This document shows, in pieces, positions 1 through 13,210 of a stretch of 64,000 nt of DNA (positions are counted from its first letter, which is position 1; each line of letters opens with the position of its first letter). The notes below the pieces were generated by a model. It was not told the DNA's origin and ran no database searches. It saw nothing but the letters and a program-made list of their open reading frames with translations. The stretch spans positions 1,736,001 to 1,800,000 of the forward strand of contig NZ_CP117435.1 in the NCBI RefSeq assembly GCF_030687495.1, written 5' to 3'. This DNA is from Pseudomonas sp. FP453. GTDB taxonomy: Bacteria; Pseudomonadota; Gammaproteobacteria; Pseudomonadales; Pseudomonadaceae. The translations under genes and the position numbers were made by a program.

Positions 1-1
1 G

Positions 2-52
2 ACGGCGCATCGGCAGCACATCGACTATTTGCAGCGGTTTTTGAATGGCTAA
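2..52 (+). CDS. 3' end of an unidentified gene (partial)
   Basis: The window opens inside a reading frame whose last 16 codons end in HIDYLQRFLNG and a TAA at 50-52. The amphipathic, charged tail looks like genuine protein, and the stop is followed directly by a REPIN, as is usual between genes here. The gene would converge on the VWA gene. Too little is present to name a family. Confidence 0.4.
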   Translation, partial: TAHRQHIDYLQRFLNG

Positions 53-56
53 AAGC

Positions 57-138
57 ATCGCAGGCAAGCCAGCTCCCACAGTTGAATGCATTTCAAAGCT
101 GGAATGCATTCCCCTGTGGGAGCTGGCTTGCCTGCGAT
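57..138. repeat. REPIN (inverted pair of REP palindromes)
   Basis: Two 24-nt arms, 57-80 and 115-138, are perfect reverse complements of each other. They carry the REP core GGCAAGCCAGCTCCCACA and flank a 34-nt loop. The same arms recur at many intergenic sites in this window. Such elements are known in Pseudomonas as REPINs mobilised by RAYT transposases; no RAYT gene is in the window. Confidence 0.85.
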
Positions 139-158
139 AGCGCCAGCGAATACACCGC

Positions 159-1337
159 CTATTTGGACAGAAAACGCATCCCTTCTTCCAACCCTCGAAG
201 GGTCAGCGGATACATCTGATCCTCCACCAACTCCCGCACAATCCCCGTCGACGCCGTATACCCCCAGGTGTCCTTCGGATACGGGTTAATCCAGATCAGC
301 TTCTTGTACTTGGCCATGAAGCGCTGCATCCACACATACCCCGGCTCTTCATTCCAATGCTCGACACTGCCGCCGGCCTGGGTGATTTCATACGGCGCCA
401 TCGACGCATCGCCGATAAAGATCACTTTGTAGTCCGCGCCGTACTTGTGCAGCAGGTCCTGGGTGGAGGTGCGTTCCGAGGTGCGGCGCTGATTGTTCTT
501 CCACACCGACTCGTACACGAAGTTATGGAAGTAGAAGTACTCCAGGTGCTTGAACTCGGTCTTGCACGCCGAGAACAGCTCTTCGCAGATCTTCACGTGG
601 GCATCCATCGAGCCGCCGATGTCGAACAACAGCAGCAGCTTGATGGTGTTGCGCCGCTCCGGGCGCATCTGGATATTCAGCAAACCGGCGTCGCGGGCGG
701 TGTGGTCGATGGTGCCGTCGATGTCCAGCTCTTCCGCCGCACCCTGGCGCGCGAATTTGCGCAGGCGGCGCAGGGCGATCTTGATGTTGCGCGTGCCCAG
801 TTCTACCTGGTCGTCGAGGTTCTTGTACTCGCGCTGGTCCCAGACCTTCACCGCCTTGCCCTGGCGCTTGCCCGCGTCGCCGACGCGAATGCCTTCCGGG
901 TTGTAGCCGCCGGAACCGAACGGGCTGGTGCCGCCAGTGCCGATCCATTTGTTGCCACCGGCATGGCGTTCTTTCTGTTCTTCCAGGCGTTTCTTGAACT
1001 CTTCGATCAGCTTGTCGAGGCCGCCGAGGGATTGGATTTGCGCGCGTTCTTCATCGCTCAGCGAACGTTCGAATTCCTTGCGCAGCCAGTCTTCGGGGAT
1101 CAGCGCTTGCAGGTGGTCGTCGAGTTTTTCCAGGCCGTTGAAATAGGCGCCGAAAGCCCGGTCGAACTTGTCGAAGTGCCGCTCGTCCTTGACCAGGATC
1201 GCCCGGGCCAAGTAGTAGAACTCGTCCATGTCGGCGAAGGTCACGCGCATTTTCAGGGCGTTGATCAGGTCGAGCAGCTCGCGCACCGACACCGGCACCT
1301 TGGCGGCGCGCATTTCATTGAACAGGTTGAGCAGCAT
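159..1337 (-). CDS. VWA domain protein, CoxE-like, partner of MoxR ATPase
   Basis: A 392-residue protein with a charged helical N-terminal half (coiled-coil-like around 95-125), a Gly-rich linker (127-150) and a C-terminal von Willebrand factor A domain. The metal-site motif is DIGGSM at 239-244, with Gly where classical MIDAS sites have Ser (DxSxS). No signal peptide or membrane segment is visible, so it should be cytoplasmic. The start codon overlaps the stop of the upstream MoxR gene (TGATG), so the two are translationally coupled. MoxR/VWA pairs are known as chaperone-like modules for complex assembly or cofactor insertion; the client of this pair is unknown. Confidence 0.85.
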   Translation of the reverse strand: MLLNLFNEMRAAKVPVSVRELLDLINALKMRVTFADMDEFYYLARAILVKDERHFDKFDRAFGAYFNGLEKLDDHLQALIPEDWLRKEFERSLSDEERAQIQSLGGLDKLIEEFKKRLEEQKERHAGGNKWIGTGGTSPFGSGGYNPEGIRVGDAGKRQGKAVKVWDQREYKNLDDQVELGTRNIKIALRRLRKFARQGAAEELDIDGTIDHTARDAGLLNIQMRPERRNTIKLLLLFDIGGSMDAHVKICEELFSACKTEFKHLEYFYFHNFVYESVWKNNQRRTSERTSTQDLLHKYGADYKVIFIGDASMAPYEITQAGGSVEHWNEEPGYVWMQRFMAKYKKLIWINPYPKDTWGYTASTGIVRELVEDQMYPLTLRGLEEGMRFLSK

Positions 1338-2182
1338 CAGCGGTTACCGCGACGGCTCATGAACGCCAGACGCTCCAGCAACTGCACGTCTTGCTCGTTC
1401 TTCACCAAGGCGCCGGCCAGCGGCGGGATCGCCTTGGTCGGGTCGCGTTCGCGCAACACGGCTTCGCCGATATTGTCGGCCATCAGCAGCTTGAGCCAGT
1501 CCACCAGTTCGGAGGTGGACGGCTTCTTCTTCAGGCCTGGCACCTTGCGCACGTCGAAGAACACGTCCAGCGCTTCGCTGACCAGGTCCTTCTTGATGTC
1601 GGGGTAGTGCACATCGACGATCTTTTGCAGGGTGGTGCGGTCGGGGAAGGCGATGTAGTGGAAGAAGCAGCGGCGCAGGAACGCGTCCGGCAGTTCTTTT
1701 TCGTTGTTGGAGGTAATGATGATGATCGGGCGTTTCTTCGCCTTGATGGTCTCGTCGATTTCGTAGACGTAGAACTCCATCTTGTCGAGTTCTTGCAGCA
1801 GGTCGTTGGGAAACTCGATGTCGGCCTTGTCGATTTCATCGATCAGCAGGATCACCCGCTCTTCGGACTCGAAGGCTTCCCAGAGCTTGCCCTTTTTCAG
1901 GTAGTTGCGCACGTCGTGGACCTTGTCCACGCCCAGTTGCGAGTCGCGCAGGCGGCTCACCGCGTCGTACTCGTACAGGCCCTGATGGGCCTTGGTGGTG
2001 GACTTGATGTGCCAGGTGATCAGCCTGGCGCCGAAGGATTCGGCCAGTTGCTCGGCGAGCATGGTCTTGCCGGTGCCGGGCTCGCCCTTGACCAGCAGCG
2101 GCCGTTCCAGGGTGATGGCGGCGTTGACGGCCAGTTTCAGGTCGTCGGTGGCAACGTAGGCCTGGGTGCCTTCGAACTTCAT
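1337..2182 (-). CDS. MoxR-family AAA+ ATPase
   Basis: A 281-residue AAA+ ATPase. Walker A GEPGTGKT is at 33-40, Walker B LLIDEID around 112-118, and sensor-1 is in IITSNNEKELPDAFLRRC. I start it at ATG 2182 because AGGA lies about 8 nt upstream; an in-frame ATG at 2206 has no such support. Its stop overlaps the start of the VWA gene, giving a two-gene operon. MoxR ATPases remodel or load partner proteins, usually with a VWA protein as here. The substrate cannot be read from the sequence. Confidence 0.9.
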   Translation of the reverse strand: MKFEGTQAYVATDDLKLAVNAAITLERPLLVKGEPGTGKTMLAEQLAESFGARLITWHIKSTTKAHQGLYEYDAVSRLRDSQLGVDKVHDVRNYLKKGKLWEAFESEERVILLIDEIDKADIEFPNDLLQELDKMEFYVYEIDETIKAKKRPIIIITSNNEKELPDAFLRRCFFHYIAFPDRTTLQKIVDVHYPDIKKDLVSEALDVFFDVRKVPGLKKKPSTSELVDWLKLLMADNIGEAVLRERDPTKAIPPLAGALVKNEQDVQLLERLAFMSRRGNR

Positions 2183-2305
2183 CGGGTGTTTCCTCGCATT
2201 CATCAATGCCCGGACTATACCGCGCAGCCCCGGCGACTGTGAACGCAGACGGGTTATTCAGTCTCTGAATGGGCGGTCACGACCTAAGTGTGTACTCGTA
2301 CCCAG

Positions 2306-2394
2306 GTGGGAGCTGGCTTGCCTGCGATAGCGGCGGATCAGACAACACACCTGTAACTGACAGACCGCTATCGCAGGCAAGCCAGCTCCCACAC
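2306..2394. repeat. REPIN between DUF748 and moxR genes
   Basis: A left arm starting GTGGGAGCTGGCTTGCC and its reverse complement ending at 2394 enclose a loop of about 35 nt. It fills the gap between the convergently oriented 5' and 3' ends of neighbouring genes. No promoter is visible within it. Confidence 0.85.
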
Positions 2395-2410
2395 AAACCA
2401 GTTCCCACAG

Positions 2411-3487
2411 TCAGTCCGCGCTAGGCTTGGGTTGTTCGTAGCGCGCATTAAAGGCCTGGATGAAACCATTACGCAAAATCGCCAAAAACGCACCGAACGC
2501 GCTGACATCCTGCTGATGCACGCTACCACTCAGCTCCACCCGCGTGGCGAACTGGTTTTTCTGCTGGTTCTTCAGCACCGTCTCGCTGGCACCCACCACG
2601 GCTTCCCAGATCGAACGGAAGATGTTCTTGTCCTTGTTTTCCACGTCCTGCTGCCAGTCGAACACTTCGACGTCGCGCAGCAGCGGCTTGATATAGCCGG
2701 TCAGCTGGCCTTTTTCCGCCTGGGCCTCGATCACCACGTCGCCGGTGCCGGCCTTGAAGTCGAACTTGCCGTAGGCGGAGGCGAAGGCGTTCATGCGCTT
2801 GAGCTGCAAATCCTTGGCGCGGAAACGGAATTCGAAGTTTTCGAAATTGCTCAGCGGATCAAAGGTCGCGCTGGCTTCCAGCGGCGCCTGGCCTTGCAGC
2901 AGGGCCTTGCCTTCGAAGCGGGCGTCGCGCTTGCCTTTTACGTCGACGATGTTGGTCAGGTTGTAGAAGCTGGCGTTGACCTCGGTGGCGTTGATGTTCA
3001 CCGGCGGCTTGGAGCTGAAGTTGTGGAAGGCAATCTTGCCGTCTTCGATGCGCACTTCGTCGAGGGTGATCGGCGCCAGCTTGCTCAGCTGTGCACGCCA
3101 GTCGGTGCCTTTACCGGTCTGGGACGCCTGTTTGTTGGCGCCGCCATCGACGAAATTCACCTCAGGCCTGATAAACCGCACCTTGGCCACGACCGCATGG
3201 TCGGCCCACAGCGCTGGCCAGCTGACGGACAAGTCGATCAACGGCGCCTTGAGCAGCGGCACTGGCACCTTGCCATCTACCTTGATGATCTCCAGGCCAT
3301 TGATCTTGTAGGCGCCGCGCCACAGGGCGACGTCCACGTCGCTGACCTGGCCACGGTAGTCGCCCATGTCGGCGAGCTTGTCGTTCAGGTAGTTGCGCAC
3401 CAGGTAGGGCAGGGCGAGGTCCAGGGCGACCAGCAGCACCACCAGTCCGGCGACGGTCCATAGCAGCCAGCTGTAGCGACGTTTCAT
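2411..3487 (-). CDS. DUF748 (AsmA-like) membrane-anchored protein
   Basis: A 358-residue protein with one N-terminal membrane helix (about residues 5-27, [17 protein letters not shown] onward) and a long periplasmic part rich in beta structure. Segments resembling AsmA/DUF748 repeats include [17 protein letters not shown] and [19 protein letters not shown]. AsmA-like proteins are implicated in envelope lipid homeostasis or transport; a specific role here is not known. Start is ATG 3487, preceded by GGAG with suitable spacing, although the open frame continues much further upstream. It is divergent from cysK. Confidence 0.85.
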   Translation of the reverse strand: MKRRYSWLLWTVAGLVVLLVALDLALPYLVRNYLNDKLADMGDYRGQVSDVDVALWRGAYKINGLEIIKVDGKVPVPLLKAPLIDLSVSWPALWADHAVVAKVRFIRPEVNFVDGGANKQASQTGKGTDWRAQLSKLAPITLDEVRIEDGKIAFHNFSSKPPVNINATEVNASFYNLTNIVDVKGKRDARFEGKALLQGQAPLEASATFDPLSNFENFEFRFRAKDLQLKRMNAFASAYGKFDFKAGTGDVVIEAQAEKGQLTGYIKPLLRDVEVFDWQQDVENKDKNIFRSIWEAVVGASETVLKNQQKNQFATRVELSGSVHQQDVSAFGAFLAILRNGFIQAFNARYEQPKPSAD

Positions 3488-3613
3488 TGGGGCGTTCTCC
3501 ATGTCTGTAGGAAATGGACTCCTGTGAGGCGCGCAACGTTCCTCGACTGGACGCGTTGCGACACGAGGCATACCCTTGGGGCCTTCCTGAATACCGCCCA
3601 CATAGGACCCGCC

Positions 3614-4588
<975 letters not shown>

Positions 4589-4673
4589 TGTGTGTCAGCG
4601 CCGATACCTTGGCCCTTCTGCATAATGGCCCAAGTGTTTATGATGCCCGGCGCATTTTTTCAGGAGTTGCTGC

Positions 4674-5612
4674 ATGACCTTTTCTTTGGCCGCCAAACTG
4701 TCGGTGTTGCTGTTGTTCATCGGCAGCACGCTGTATGTGCACCTGCGCGGCAAGGCGCGTTTGCCGCTATTGCGCCAGTTCGTCAACCATTCGGCGCTGT
4801 TCGCGCCGTATAACGCCTTGATGTACCTGTTCTCGGCCGTGCCGTCCAAGCCGTACCTGGACCGCAGCAAGTTCCCCGAACTGGACGTGCTCAAGGACAA
4901 CTGGGAAGTGATCCGCGAAGAGGCCATGCACCTGTTCGACGAGGGGTACATCCGCGCCGCCGAAAAGAACAACGACGCCGGTTTCGGTTCGTTCTTCAAG
5001 AAGGGCTGGAAGCGTTTCTACCTCAAGTGGTACGACAAACCGCTGCCCTCGGCCGAGGCGCTGTGCCCGAAAACCGTGGCGCTGGTGAGCAGCATTCCCA
5101 ACGTCAAGGGCGCGATGTTCGCGCTGTTGCCGGGCGGCAGCCACCTCAACCCGCACCGTGATCCGTTTGCCGGTTCGTTGCGTTATCACCTGGGCCTGTC
5201 CACGCCGAACTCCGACGCCTGCCGCATCTTTGTCGACGGCCAGGAGTACGCCTGGCGTGATGGCGACGACGTGATGTTCGACGAAACCTACGTGCACTGG
5301 GTGAAGAACGAGACAGAAACCACCCGCGTGATCCTGTTCTGTGACATCGAACGGCCGCTGAGCAATGGCTTCATGACCCGCGTCAACCGTTGGGTCAGCA
5401 AGCAACTGGGCCGCGCCACGGCGCCGCAGAACCTGGATGACGAGCGCGTCGGCGGGATCAACCAGGCGTATGCCTGGAGCAAGACCTTCAGTGACAAGTT
5501 CAGTGGTGTGGTCAAGCAGTGGAAGCGCAAGCATCCCAAGGCTTACCGGATTGCGCGGCCGGTGTTGGCCGTCGTTGTGTTGGTACTGCTGTGGAAGTGG
5601 TTGTTCGGCTGA
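4674..5612 (+). CDS. lpxO: LpxO-type aspartyl/asparaginyl beta-hydroxylase (lipid A hydroxylase)
   Basis: A 312-residue protein with an N-terminal membrane helix (about 4-22), a central Fe(II)/2-oxoglutarate dioxygenase domain and a C-terminal hydrophobic helix (PVLAVVVLVLLWKWLF). The iron-site motif HRDPFAGSLRYHLGL is present, with a second His in DETYVHWVKN. LpxO proteins 2-hydroxylate a secondary acyl chain of lipid A at the inner membrane, which tunes outer-membrane stability. AGGAG lies about 8 nt before ATG 4674. Assignment to LpxO rather than another hydroxylase of the family rests on the membrane anchors and length. Confidence 0.88.
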   Translation: MTFSLAAKLSVLLLFIGSTLYVHLRGKARLPLLRQFVNHSALFAPYNALMYLFSAVPSKPYLDRSKFPELDVLKDNWEVIREEAMHLFDEGYIRAAEKNNDAGFGSFFKKGWKRFYLKWYDKPLPSAEALCPKTVALVSSIPNVKGAMFALLPGGSHLNPHRDPFAGSLRYHLGLSTPNSDACRIFVDGQEYAWRDGDDVMFDETYVHWVKNETETTRVILFCDIERPLSNGFMTRVNRWVSKQLGRATAPQNLDDERVGGINQAYAWSKTFSDKFSGVVKQWKRKHPKAYRIARPVLAVVVLVLLWKWLFG

Positions 5613-5631
5613 TTTGAAATACGGTCAAACC

Positions 5632-5720
5632 TGTGGGAGCTGGCTTGCCTGCGATGGCGGCAGGCCAGTCAACATTTGATTAGCTGACCCACCGCTATCG
5701 CAGGCAAGCCAGCTCCCACA
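5632..5720. repeat. REPIN between lpxO and acnA
   Basis: Arms beginning TGTGGGAGCTGGCTTGCC (5632) and ending with its complement at 5720 enclose a loop of about 38 nt. It sits between the convergent 3' ends of lpxO and acnA, where it may also act as a bidirectional transcript end. Confidence 0.85.
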
Positions 5721-5739
5721 TTTGGTTTTGCAGCGTTGC

Positions 5740-8481
<2,742 letters not shown>

Positions 8482-8671
8482 GACGCGACTCCTTATGATC
8501 CGCACGGCTACGGACCTGACGGGACGGACAGAGCTATAAAGCTAGCCCTGTTTTCATTAGCAGGCTAATAACTGGACTCTATGGTGAAGTCCAAGGTTCC
8601 GAACTCAGTTATCATGCGCGCGTTTTCATGACAGGCCTTGCGCTACAGCAAGCCAGTTGCCAGGAGAGTTG

Positions 8672-9748
8672 ATGAACACCCTTTTTATGCACTGCCGCCC
8701 GGGTTTTGAAGGCGAAGTCTGTTCCGAGATCGCGGAACACGCCGCGCGCCTGAACGTTTCCGGCTACGCCAAGGCCAAGACCGGCAGCGCCTGCGCCGAA
8801 TTTGTCTGCACCGAAGAAGACGGCGCCCAGCGCCTGATGCACGGCCAGCGTTTTGCCGAGCTGATCTTCCCGCGGCAGTGGGCGCGCGGGGTGTTCATCG
8901 ACCTGCCGGAAACCGACCGCATCAGCGTGATCCTCGCCCACCTGCGCGAATTCCCGGTGTGCGGCAGCCTGTGGCTGGAGATGGTCGACACCAACGATGG
9001 CAAAGAGCTGTCGAACTTCTGCAAGAAATTCGAAGTGCACCTGCGCAAGGCGTTGCTCAACGCCGGCAAGCTGGTGGACGACCCGAGCAAGCCGCGCCTG
9101 CTGCTGACCTTCAAGAGCGGTCGCGAAGTGTTCATGGGCCTGGCCGAGTCGAACAACTCGGCAATGTGGCCGATGGGCATCCCGCGTCTCAAGTTCCCGC
9201 GTGACGCGCCAAGCCGTTCGACCCTCAAGCTGGAAGAGGCCTGGCACCACTTCATTCCCCGCGACCAGTGGGACGAGCGCCTGCACGGCGACATGACCGG
9301 TGTCGACCTCGGTGCCGCCCCCGGCGGTTGGACCTGGCAACTGGTCAACCGGGGCATGCTGGTGACGGCCATCGACAACGGCCCCATGGCCGAAAGCCTG
9401 ATGGACACTGGCCTGGTGCAACACTTGATGGCCGACGGTTTCACCTTCGTGCCCAAGCAGCCGGTGGACTGGATGGTGTGCGACATCGTCGAGAAACCGG
9501 CGCGCAACGCGGCGCTGCTGGAAACCTGGATCGGCGAGGGGCATTGCCGCGAGGCGGTGGTGAACCTGAAGTTGCCGATGAAGCAGCGTTATGCCGAAGT
9601 GAAACGTTTGCTGGAACGCATTGAAGAGGGCTTCAAGGCACGTGGCATTCGGGTGGAGATTGGTTGCAAGCAGCTGTATCACGACCGTGAGGAAGTGACC
9701 TGCCACCTGCGCCGCCTGGAAACCCCGAAGAAACCCAAGAACCGCTGA
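8672..9748 (+). CDS. rlmM: 23S rRNA 2'-O-ribose methyltransferase M (C2498)
   Basis: A 358-residue enzyme that 2'-O-methylates C2498 of 23S rRNA. It has a THUMP-containing N-terminal part and a C-terminal Rossmann methyltransferase domain whose SAM motif is GVDLGAAPGGWTWQL. A catalytic Lys is expected in VVNLKLPMKQR. The start MNTLFMHCRPGFEGEVCSEI is the usual RlmM N-terminus, with AGGAGAG upstream. It is divergent from acnA. Cytoplasmic, acting on the ribosome before or during assembly. Confidence 0.96.
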   Translation: MNTLFMHCRPGFEGEVCSEIAEHAARLNVSGYAKAKTGSACAEFVCTEEDGAQRLMHGQRFAELIFPRQWARGVFIDLPETDRISVILAHLREFPVCGSLWLEMVDTNDGKELSNFCKKFEVHLRKALLNAGKLVDDPSKPRLLLTFKSGREVFMGLAESNNSAMWPMGIPRLKFPRDAPSRSTLKLEEAWHHFIPRDQWDERLHGDMTGVDLGAAPGGWTWQLVNRGMLVTAIDNGPMAESLMDTGLVQHLMADGFTFVPKQPVDWMVCDIVEKPARNAALLETWIGEGHCREAVVNLKLPMKQRYAEVKRLLERIEEGFKARGIRVEIGCKQLYHDREEVTCHLRRLETPKKPKNR

Positions 9749-9773
9749 ATAGTTGAAGTGACCACAAACCCCC

Positions 9774-9862
9774 TGTGGGAGCGGGCTTGCCCGCGATAGC
9801 GGTATAACAATCGACATCTATATTGAATGTGCCCCGGTTATCGCGGGCAAGCCCGCTGCCAC
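9774..9862. repeat. REPIN (GCGGGCTTGCCCGC variant) between rlmM and tusA
   Basis: An inverted pair with arms of the GGGAGCGGGCTTGCCCGCGAT type, a GC-richer variant of the arms elsewhere in the window, and a loop of about 40 nt. The changes are compensatory, since the REP hairpin still pairs. Confidence 0.85.
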
Positions 9863-9892
9863 ACAAGAGCGGGCCGTTTTCAGGAGTGAGAT

Positions 9893-10144
9893 ATGAGCCA
9901 ATCCCAGGATCTGCCGGTCGACGGCATCCTCGACGCCACCGGCCTCAACTGCCCCGAGCCGGTGATGATGCTGCATCAGCACATCCGCGACCTGCCGCCC
10001 GGCGGCTTGCTCAAGGTGATCGCGACCGATCCGTCGACCCGTCGCGATATTCCCAAGTTCTGCGTGTTCCTTGACCACGAACTGGTGGATCAACAGGAAC
10101 AGGCCGGTACGTACCTGTACTGGATCCGCAAGAAGTCCGCTTAA
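9893..10144 (+). CDS. tusA: Sulfurtransferase TusA
   Basis: An 83-residue TusA/SirA-family protein. The persulfide-carrying cysteine is C20 in [10 protein letters not shown], matching the family CPxP motif. TusA relays sulfur for tRNA 2-thiouridine synthesis and other sulfur-transfer pathways. AGGAGTGAG precedes ATG 9893. Its TAA stop overlaps the convergent MATE gene stop in a shared TTAA. Confidence 0.95.
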   Translation: MSQSQDLPVDGILDATGLNCPEPVMMLHQHIRDLPPGGLLKVIATDPSTRRDIPKFCVFLDHELVDQQEQAGTYLYWIRKKSA

Positions 10145-11535
10145 CCCAAGGCTTTTGCTGCGCGAATGCGCCGGCGTGCACTGCGCGCCAGGCGCACCAG
10201 CAACATCCCCGCTGCACAACTCAGGCCGACGATCAGGCCCTGCCACAAACCGCTCGGGCCGCTCGGCGCGCCTAGCCAGTCGGTGAGCCCCAGCGCATAG
10301 CCGACCGGCAGCCCCACGCCCCAATAGGCGAATAAGGTCAGCACCATGGTCACCCGGGTGTCCTGGTAGCCACGCAGGGCGCCGGCCGCCGTGACCTGGA
10401 TCGAGTCGGAGAACTGGAACAGCGCGGAAAACACGATCAGCGTCGAGGCCAGGTGAATCACCACCGGGTCAGGGGTGTAGATCGCCGCCAGCTGCTCGCG
10501 AAACACCAGCATCAGGCTGCACGACAGGCAGGCGTAGGCCACCGCCGTGCCCATGCCGACCCCGGCGGCAAAGCGCGCCTCACGCGGCTCGCCGCGGCCC
10601 AGGGCCTGGCCGACGCGCACGGTGACGGCCATGCTCAGGGAGTAGGGGATCATGAACACCAGCGAGCTGACGTTCAGAGCGATTTGATGGCCGGACACCA
10701 CGGTGGCCCCCAGGCTGCCCAGTAGCAGCGCAATCACCGCAAAAATGCTCGATTCGGCAAATATCGCGACGCCAATTGGCAGGCCGATGCCCAGAATGCG
10801 CTTAATCACCGCCCATTGCGGCCAGTCGAAGTGCTTGAACAGCTCGCTGCTCTGGTACGCCGGCCCGAAACGTGTCCACACGGCCAGGCCAATCGCCATC
10901 GCCCACATCGAAAGGGCCGTGGCCCAGCCGCAGCCTACGCCGCCCATGGCCGGCAGGCCGAGGTGACCGTAGATGAAGATGTAGTTCAGCGGAATATTCA
11001 GCGCCAGGCCAAACAGGCCCATGACCATGCTCGGCCGCGTGCGGCCCAGGCCGTCGCTGAAGCAGCGCAGCACGTAATACAGCGCGATGGCCGGCATGCC
11101 AGCGGCGATGCCGTGCAGGTAGCCCATGGACGGCGCGATCAGGTCCGCTTCGACCTTCATGGCGTGCAGGATCGGCTCGGCGCACAACAGCAACAGCGCG
11201 CCCATGATTCCGACCACCACTGCCAGCCACAGCGACTGACGTACCAATGGCCCGATCTCGCTGAAGTGACCGGCGCCGAAACGCTGGGCGACTTTGGGCG
11301 TAGTGGCCAGCAGGGTGCCGGACATCAGCAAGTACACCGGAATCCAGATCGAATTGCCCAGGCCCACCGCCGCCAGATCCTGGGGGCTGACACGCCCGGC
11401 CATCACCGCATCGACAAAGCTCATCGCGGTGGTGGCCAACTGGCCGATCATGATCGGCAGGGCGAGCGTCAGCAGGTCGCGCACTTCCCGGCTGATGCGG
11501 GCGGGGCGGGTGAGGGCGGCGGTGGCAGTGTTCAC
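10141..11535 (-). CDS. MATE family multidrug efflux transporter (NorM/PmpM-like)
   Basis: A 464-residue inner-membrane protein with about 12 hydrophobic segments arranged as two MatE repeats. The N-terminal repeat begins [21 protein letters not shown] and the second near [19 protein letters not shown]. Members export cationic drugs and dyes in exchange for Na+ or H+. The start [18 protein letters not shown] gives a short cytoplasmic lead before the first helix. The 3' end overlaps tusA tail to tail. Substrate and coupling ion cannot be read from the sequence. Confidence 0.92.
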   Translation of the reverse strand: MNTATAALTRPARISREVRDLLTLALPIMIGQLATTAMSFVDAVMAGRVSPQDLAAVGLGNSIWIPVYLLMSGTLLATTPKVAQRFGAGHFSEIGPLVRQSLWLAVVVGIMGALLLLCAEPILHAMKVEADLIAPSMGYLHGIAAGMPAIALYYVLRCFSDGLGRTRPSMVMGLFGLALNIPLNYIFIYGHLGLPAMGGVGCGWATALSMWAMAIGLAVWTRFGPAYQSSELFKHFDWPQWAVIKRILGIGLPIGVAIFAESSIFAVIALLLGSLGATVVSGHQIALNVSSLVFMIPYSLSMAVTVRVGQALGRGEPREARFAAGVGMGTAVAYACLSCSLMLVFREQLAAIYTPDPVVIHLASTLIVFSALFQFSDSIQVTAAGALRGYQDTRVTMVLTLFAYWGVGLPVGYALGLTDWLGAPSGPSGLWQGLIVGLSCAAGMLLVRLARSARRRIRAAKALG

Positions 11536-11656
11536 GTACGGGTGTCCAGGAATAAAGGGAGGCGCAAGGACGGCGGATTCTACGCCTTGACGTGATGGTC
11601 AGGAAAAATCCTGTGTTAGCGATTTGTAAGCACTCTCCCAAACACCACCAATCCCC

Positions 11657-11684
11657 TGTGGGAGCTGGCAAGCCAGCTCCCACA
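11657..11684. repeat. Collapsed REP palindrome
   Basis: A 28-nt near-perfect palindrome, TGTGGGAGCTGGC followed by AAGCCAGCTCCCACA. It equals two REP arm tips joined with the middle of the REPIN missing, so it looks like a deletion derivative. It lies between the divergent MATE and pdxB genes. Confidence 0.75.
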
Positions 11685-11764
11685 ACAGCCCATTCATCCA
11701 CTGGATCTGCGCTGGAACACAGATCGCAAGCCTGTACACTGCGGGTCCGCGAAAGGAGCCTGCC

Positions 11765-12907
11765 ATGTTGATTGTTGCCGACGAAAATATTCCGCTGCTC
11801 GACGCCTTCTTTGAAGGGTTTGGCGAGATCCGCCGTGTGCCCGGCCGTGCCATGGACCGCGCCACGGTCGAGCAGGCCGATGTGCTGCTGGTGCGTTCGG
11901 TGACCAACGTCAACCGCGCGCTGCTGGAAGGCACGCCGGTTAAGTTTGTCGGCACCTGCACCATCGGCACCGATCACCTCGACCTGGACTACTTCAAGCA
12001 GGCCGGCATCCAGTGGTCCAGCGCCCCCGGCTGCAACGCACGGGGCGTGGTGGACTACGTGCTGGGCAGCCTGCAGACCCTGGCCGAGATCGAAGGCGCC
12101 GACCTCAATCAACGCACTTACGGCGTTGTCGGTGCCGGCGAAGTCGGCGGGCGGCTGGTCAAGGTCCTCAAGGGCCTGGGCTGGAACGTGCTGGTCTGCG
12201 ATCCGCCCCGACAGAGCGCCGAAGGGGGCGATTACGTCAGCCTGGAGCAGGTCATCGAGCAATGTGATGTGATCAGCCTGCACACGCCGCTGACCAAGTC
12301 CGGCAAGGGCTCCACCTGGCACCTGTTCGACCGTCAGCGCCTCGACCAGCTCAAGCCTGGCACCTGGCTGATCAACGCCAGCCGTGGCGCGGTGGTGGAC
12401 AACGCGGCCCTGCGCGAGGTGTTGCTGGAGCGCGAAGACCTGCAAGCGGTGCTCGATGTGTGGGAAGGCGAGCCAGAAGTGGACGTCGACCTGGCTGACT
12501 TGTGCGTGCTGGCCACGCCGCATATCGCCGGTTACAGCCTGGAAGGCCGCCAGCGTGGTACGGCGCAGATTTACCAGGCGTTCTGTGCACACCTGGGCCA
12601 GGAACCGAGCATTCAATTGAGTGACCTGTTGCCGCCGTTGTGGCTGGCCGAGGTGCATCTGAATGCGGACACTGATCCGGCCTGGGCGCTGGCGACCTTG
12701 TGCCGCAGTGTGTACGACCCGCGCCGCGATGATGCGGATTTCCGCCGCAGCCTTGTAGGCACCGTGCAAGAGCAGCGCAAGGCCTTTGACCTGCTGCGCA
12801 AGCATTACCCGGCACGCCGTGAGATCGATGGCTTGAAGGTGCGTATCAATGGGGAGTCTGCGGCGTTGGCAAGCATCGTGTCGGCATTGGGCGCGACGCT
12901 GATTTGA
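11765..12907 (+). CDS. pdxB: 4-phosphoerythronate dehydrogenase
   Basis: A 380-residue D-2-hydroxyacid dehydrogenase that oxidises 4-phospho-D-erythronate in DXP-dependent pyridoxal phosphate synthesis. The N-terminal [16 protein letters not shown] and the nucleotide-binding loop [13 protein letters not shown] (about 118-130) are typical. Catalytic residues lie in [10 protein letters not shown] and the later [11 protein letters not shown]. The extra C-terminal PdxB dimerisation domain accounts for the length. AAAGGAG is well placed before ATG 11765. Cytoplasmic. Confidence 0.96.
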   Translation: MLIVADENIPLLDAFFEGFGEIRRVPGRAMDRATVEQADVLLVRSVTNVNRALLEGTPVKFVGTCTIGTDHLDLDYFKQAGIQWSSAPGCNARGVVDYVLGSLQTLAEIEGADLNQRTYGVVGAGEVGGRLVKVLKGLGWNVLVCDPPRQSAEGGDYVSLEQVIEQCDVISLHTPLTKSGKGSTWHLFDRQRLDQLKPGTWLINASRGAVVDNAALREVLLEREDLQAVLDVWEGEPEVDVDLADLCVLATPHIAGYSLEGRQRGTAQIYQAFCAHLGQEPSIQLSDLLPPLWLAEVHLNADTDPAWALATLCRSVYDPRRDDADFRRSLVGTVQEQRKAFDLLRKHYPARREIDGLKVRINGESAALASIVSALGATLI

Positions 12908-12913
12908 TCCCAT

Positions 12914-12940
12914 AAAAAACCCGGCCACCTGGGCCGGGTC
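12914..12940 (-). terminator. Rho-independent terminator on the minus strand
   Basis: An ACCCGGCC/GGCCGGGT stem with a 4-nt loop is preceded on the plus strand by AAAAAA. Read on the minus strand it is a hairpin followed by a T-tract, suited to end the small gene at 12959-13138. It also lies just past the pdxB stop. Confidence 0.75.
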
Positions 12941-12958
12941 GGAAAGAGCTTGGGCGCT

Positions 12959-13138
12959 TCAGCCTTGCTTGGCAGGCGTGACCAGTCGCTGTTCCAGCTC
13001 GCGGCACGCTTGCTGGATCATGTCTTCGGTAATCGGCACTTCGCGGCCTTGGGCGTCGATGATCGAGCAACCCAGGTTGGCCTGATGCGCGGTGCGGACG
13101 ACTTCTACTTTGTCAGTGCTGCTAGTGTGCAAGGTCAT
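12959..13138 (-). CDS. Small conserved Pseudomonas protein (PA1571-like)
   Basis: A 59-residue acidic protein with the segment IIDAQGREVPITEDMIQQACREL. I recall this as a small Pseudomonas family named after PA1571, but I could not check that. GAGGAG stands about 8 nt before ATG 13138, which I prefer to the ATG five codons upstream. No membrane segment or known fold is recognisable. A hairpin terminator follows. Function unknown. Confidence 0.7.
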   Translation of the reverse strand: MTLHTSSTDKVEVVRTAHQANLGCSIIDAQGREVPITEDMIQQACRELEQRLVTPAKQG

Positions 13139-13210
13139 GGCCTGTCTCCTCATCAGGTTGTGTACCTACTCTAATTCCCCCGCGTGACCGCGCTGTTACA
13201 ACTCCTTGCA

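Noticed and set aside
2432..3463. Long plus-strand open frame opposite the DUF748 gene
   Set aside because: It is a shadow of the GC-rich minus-strand gene; composition is His/Gln/Val-rich with no known motifs.
10802..12928. 708-codon minus-strand frame across pdxB and the MATE gene
   Set aside because: It crosses two genes with clear families and a REP; it is an artefact of high GC.
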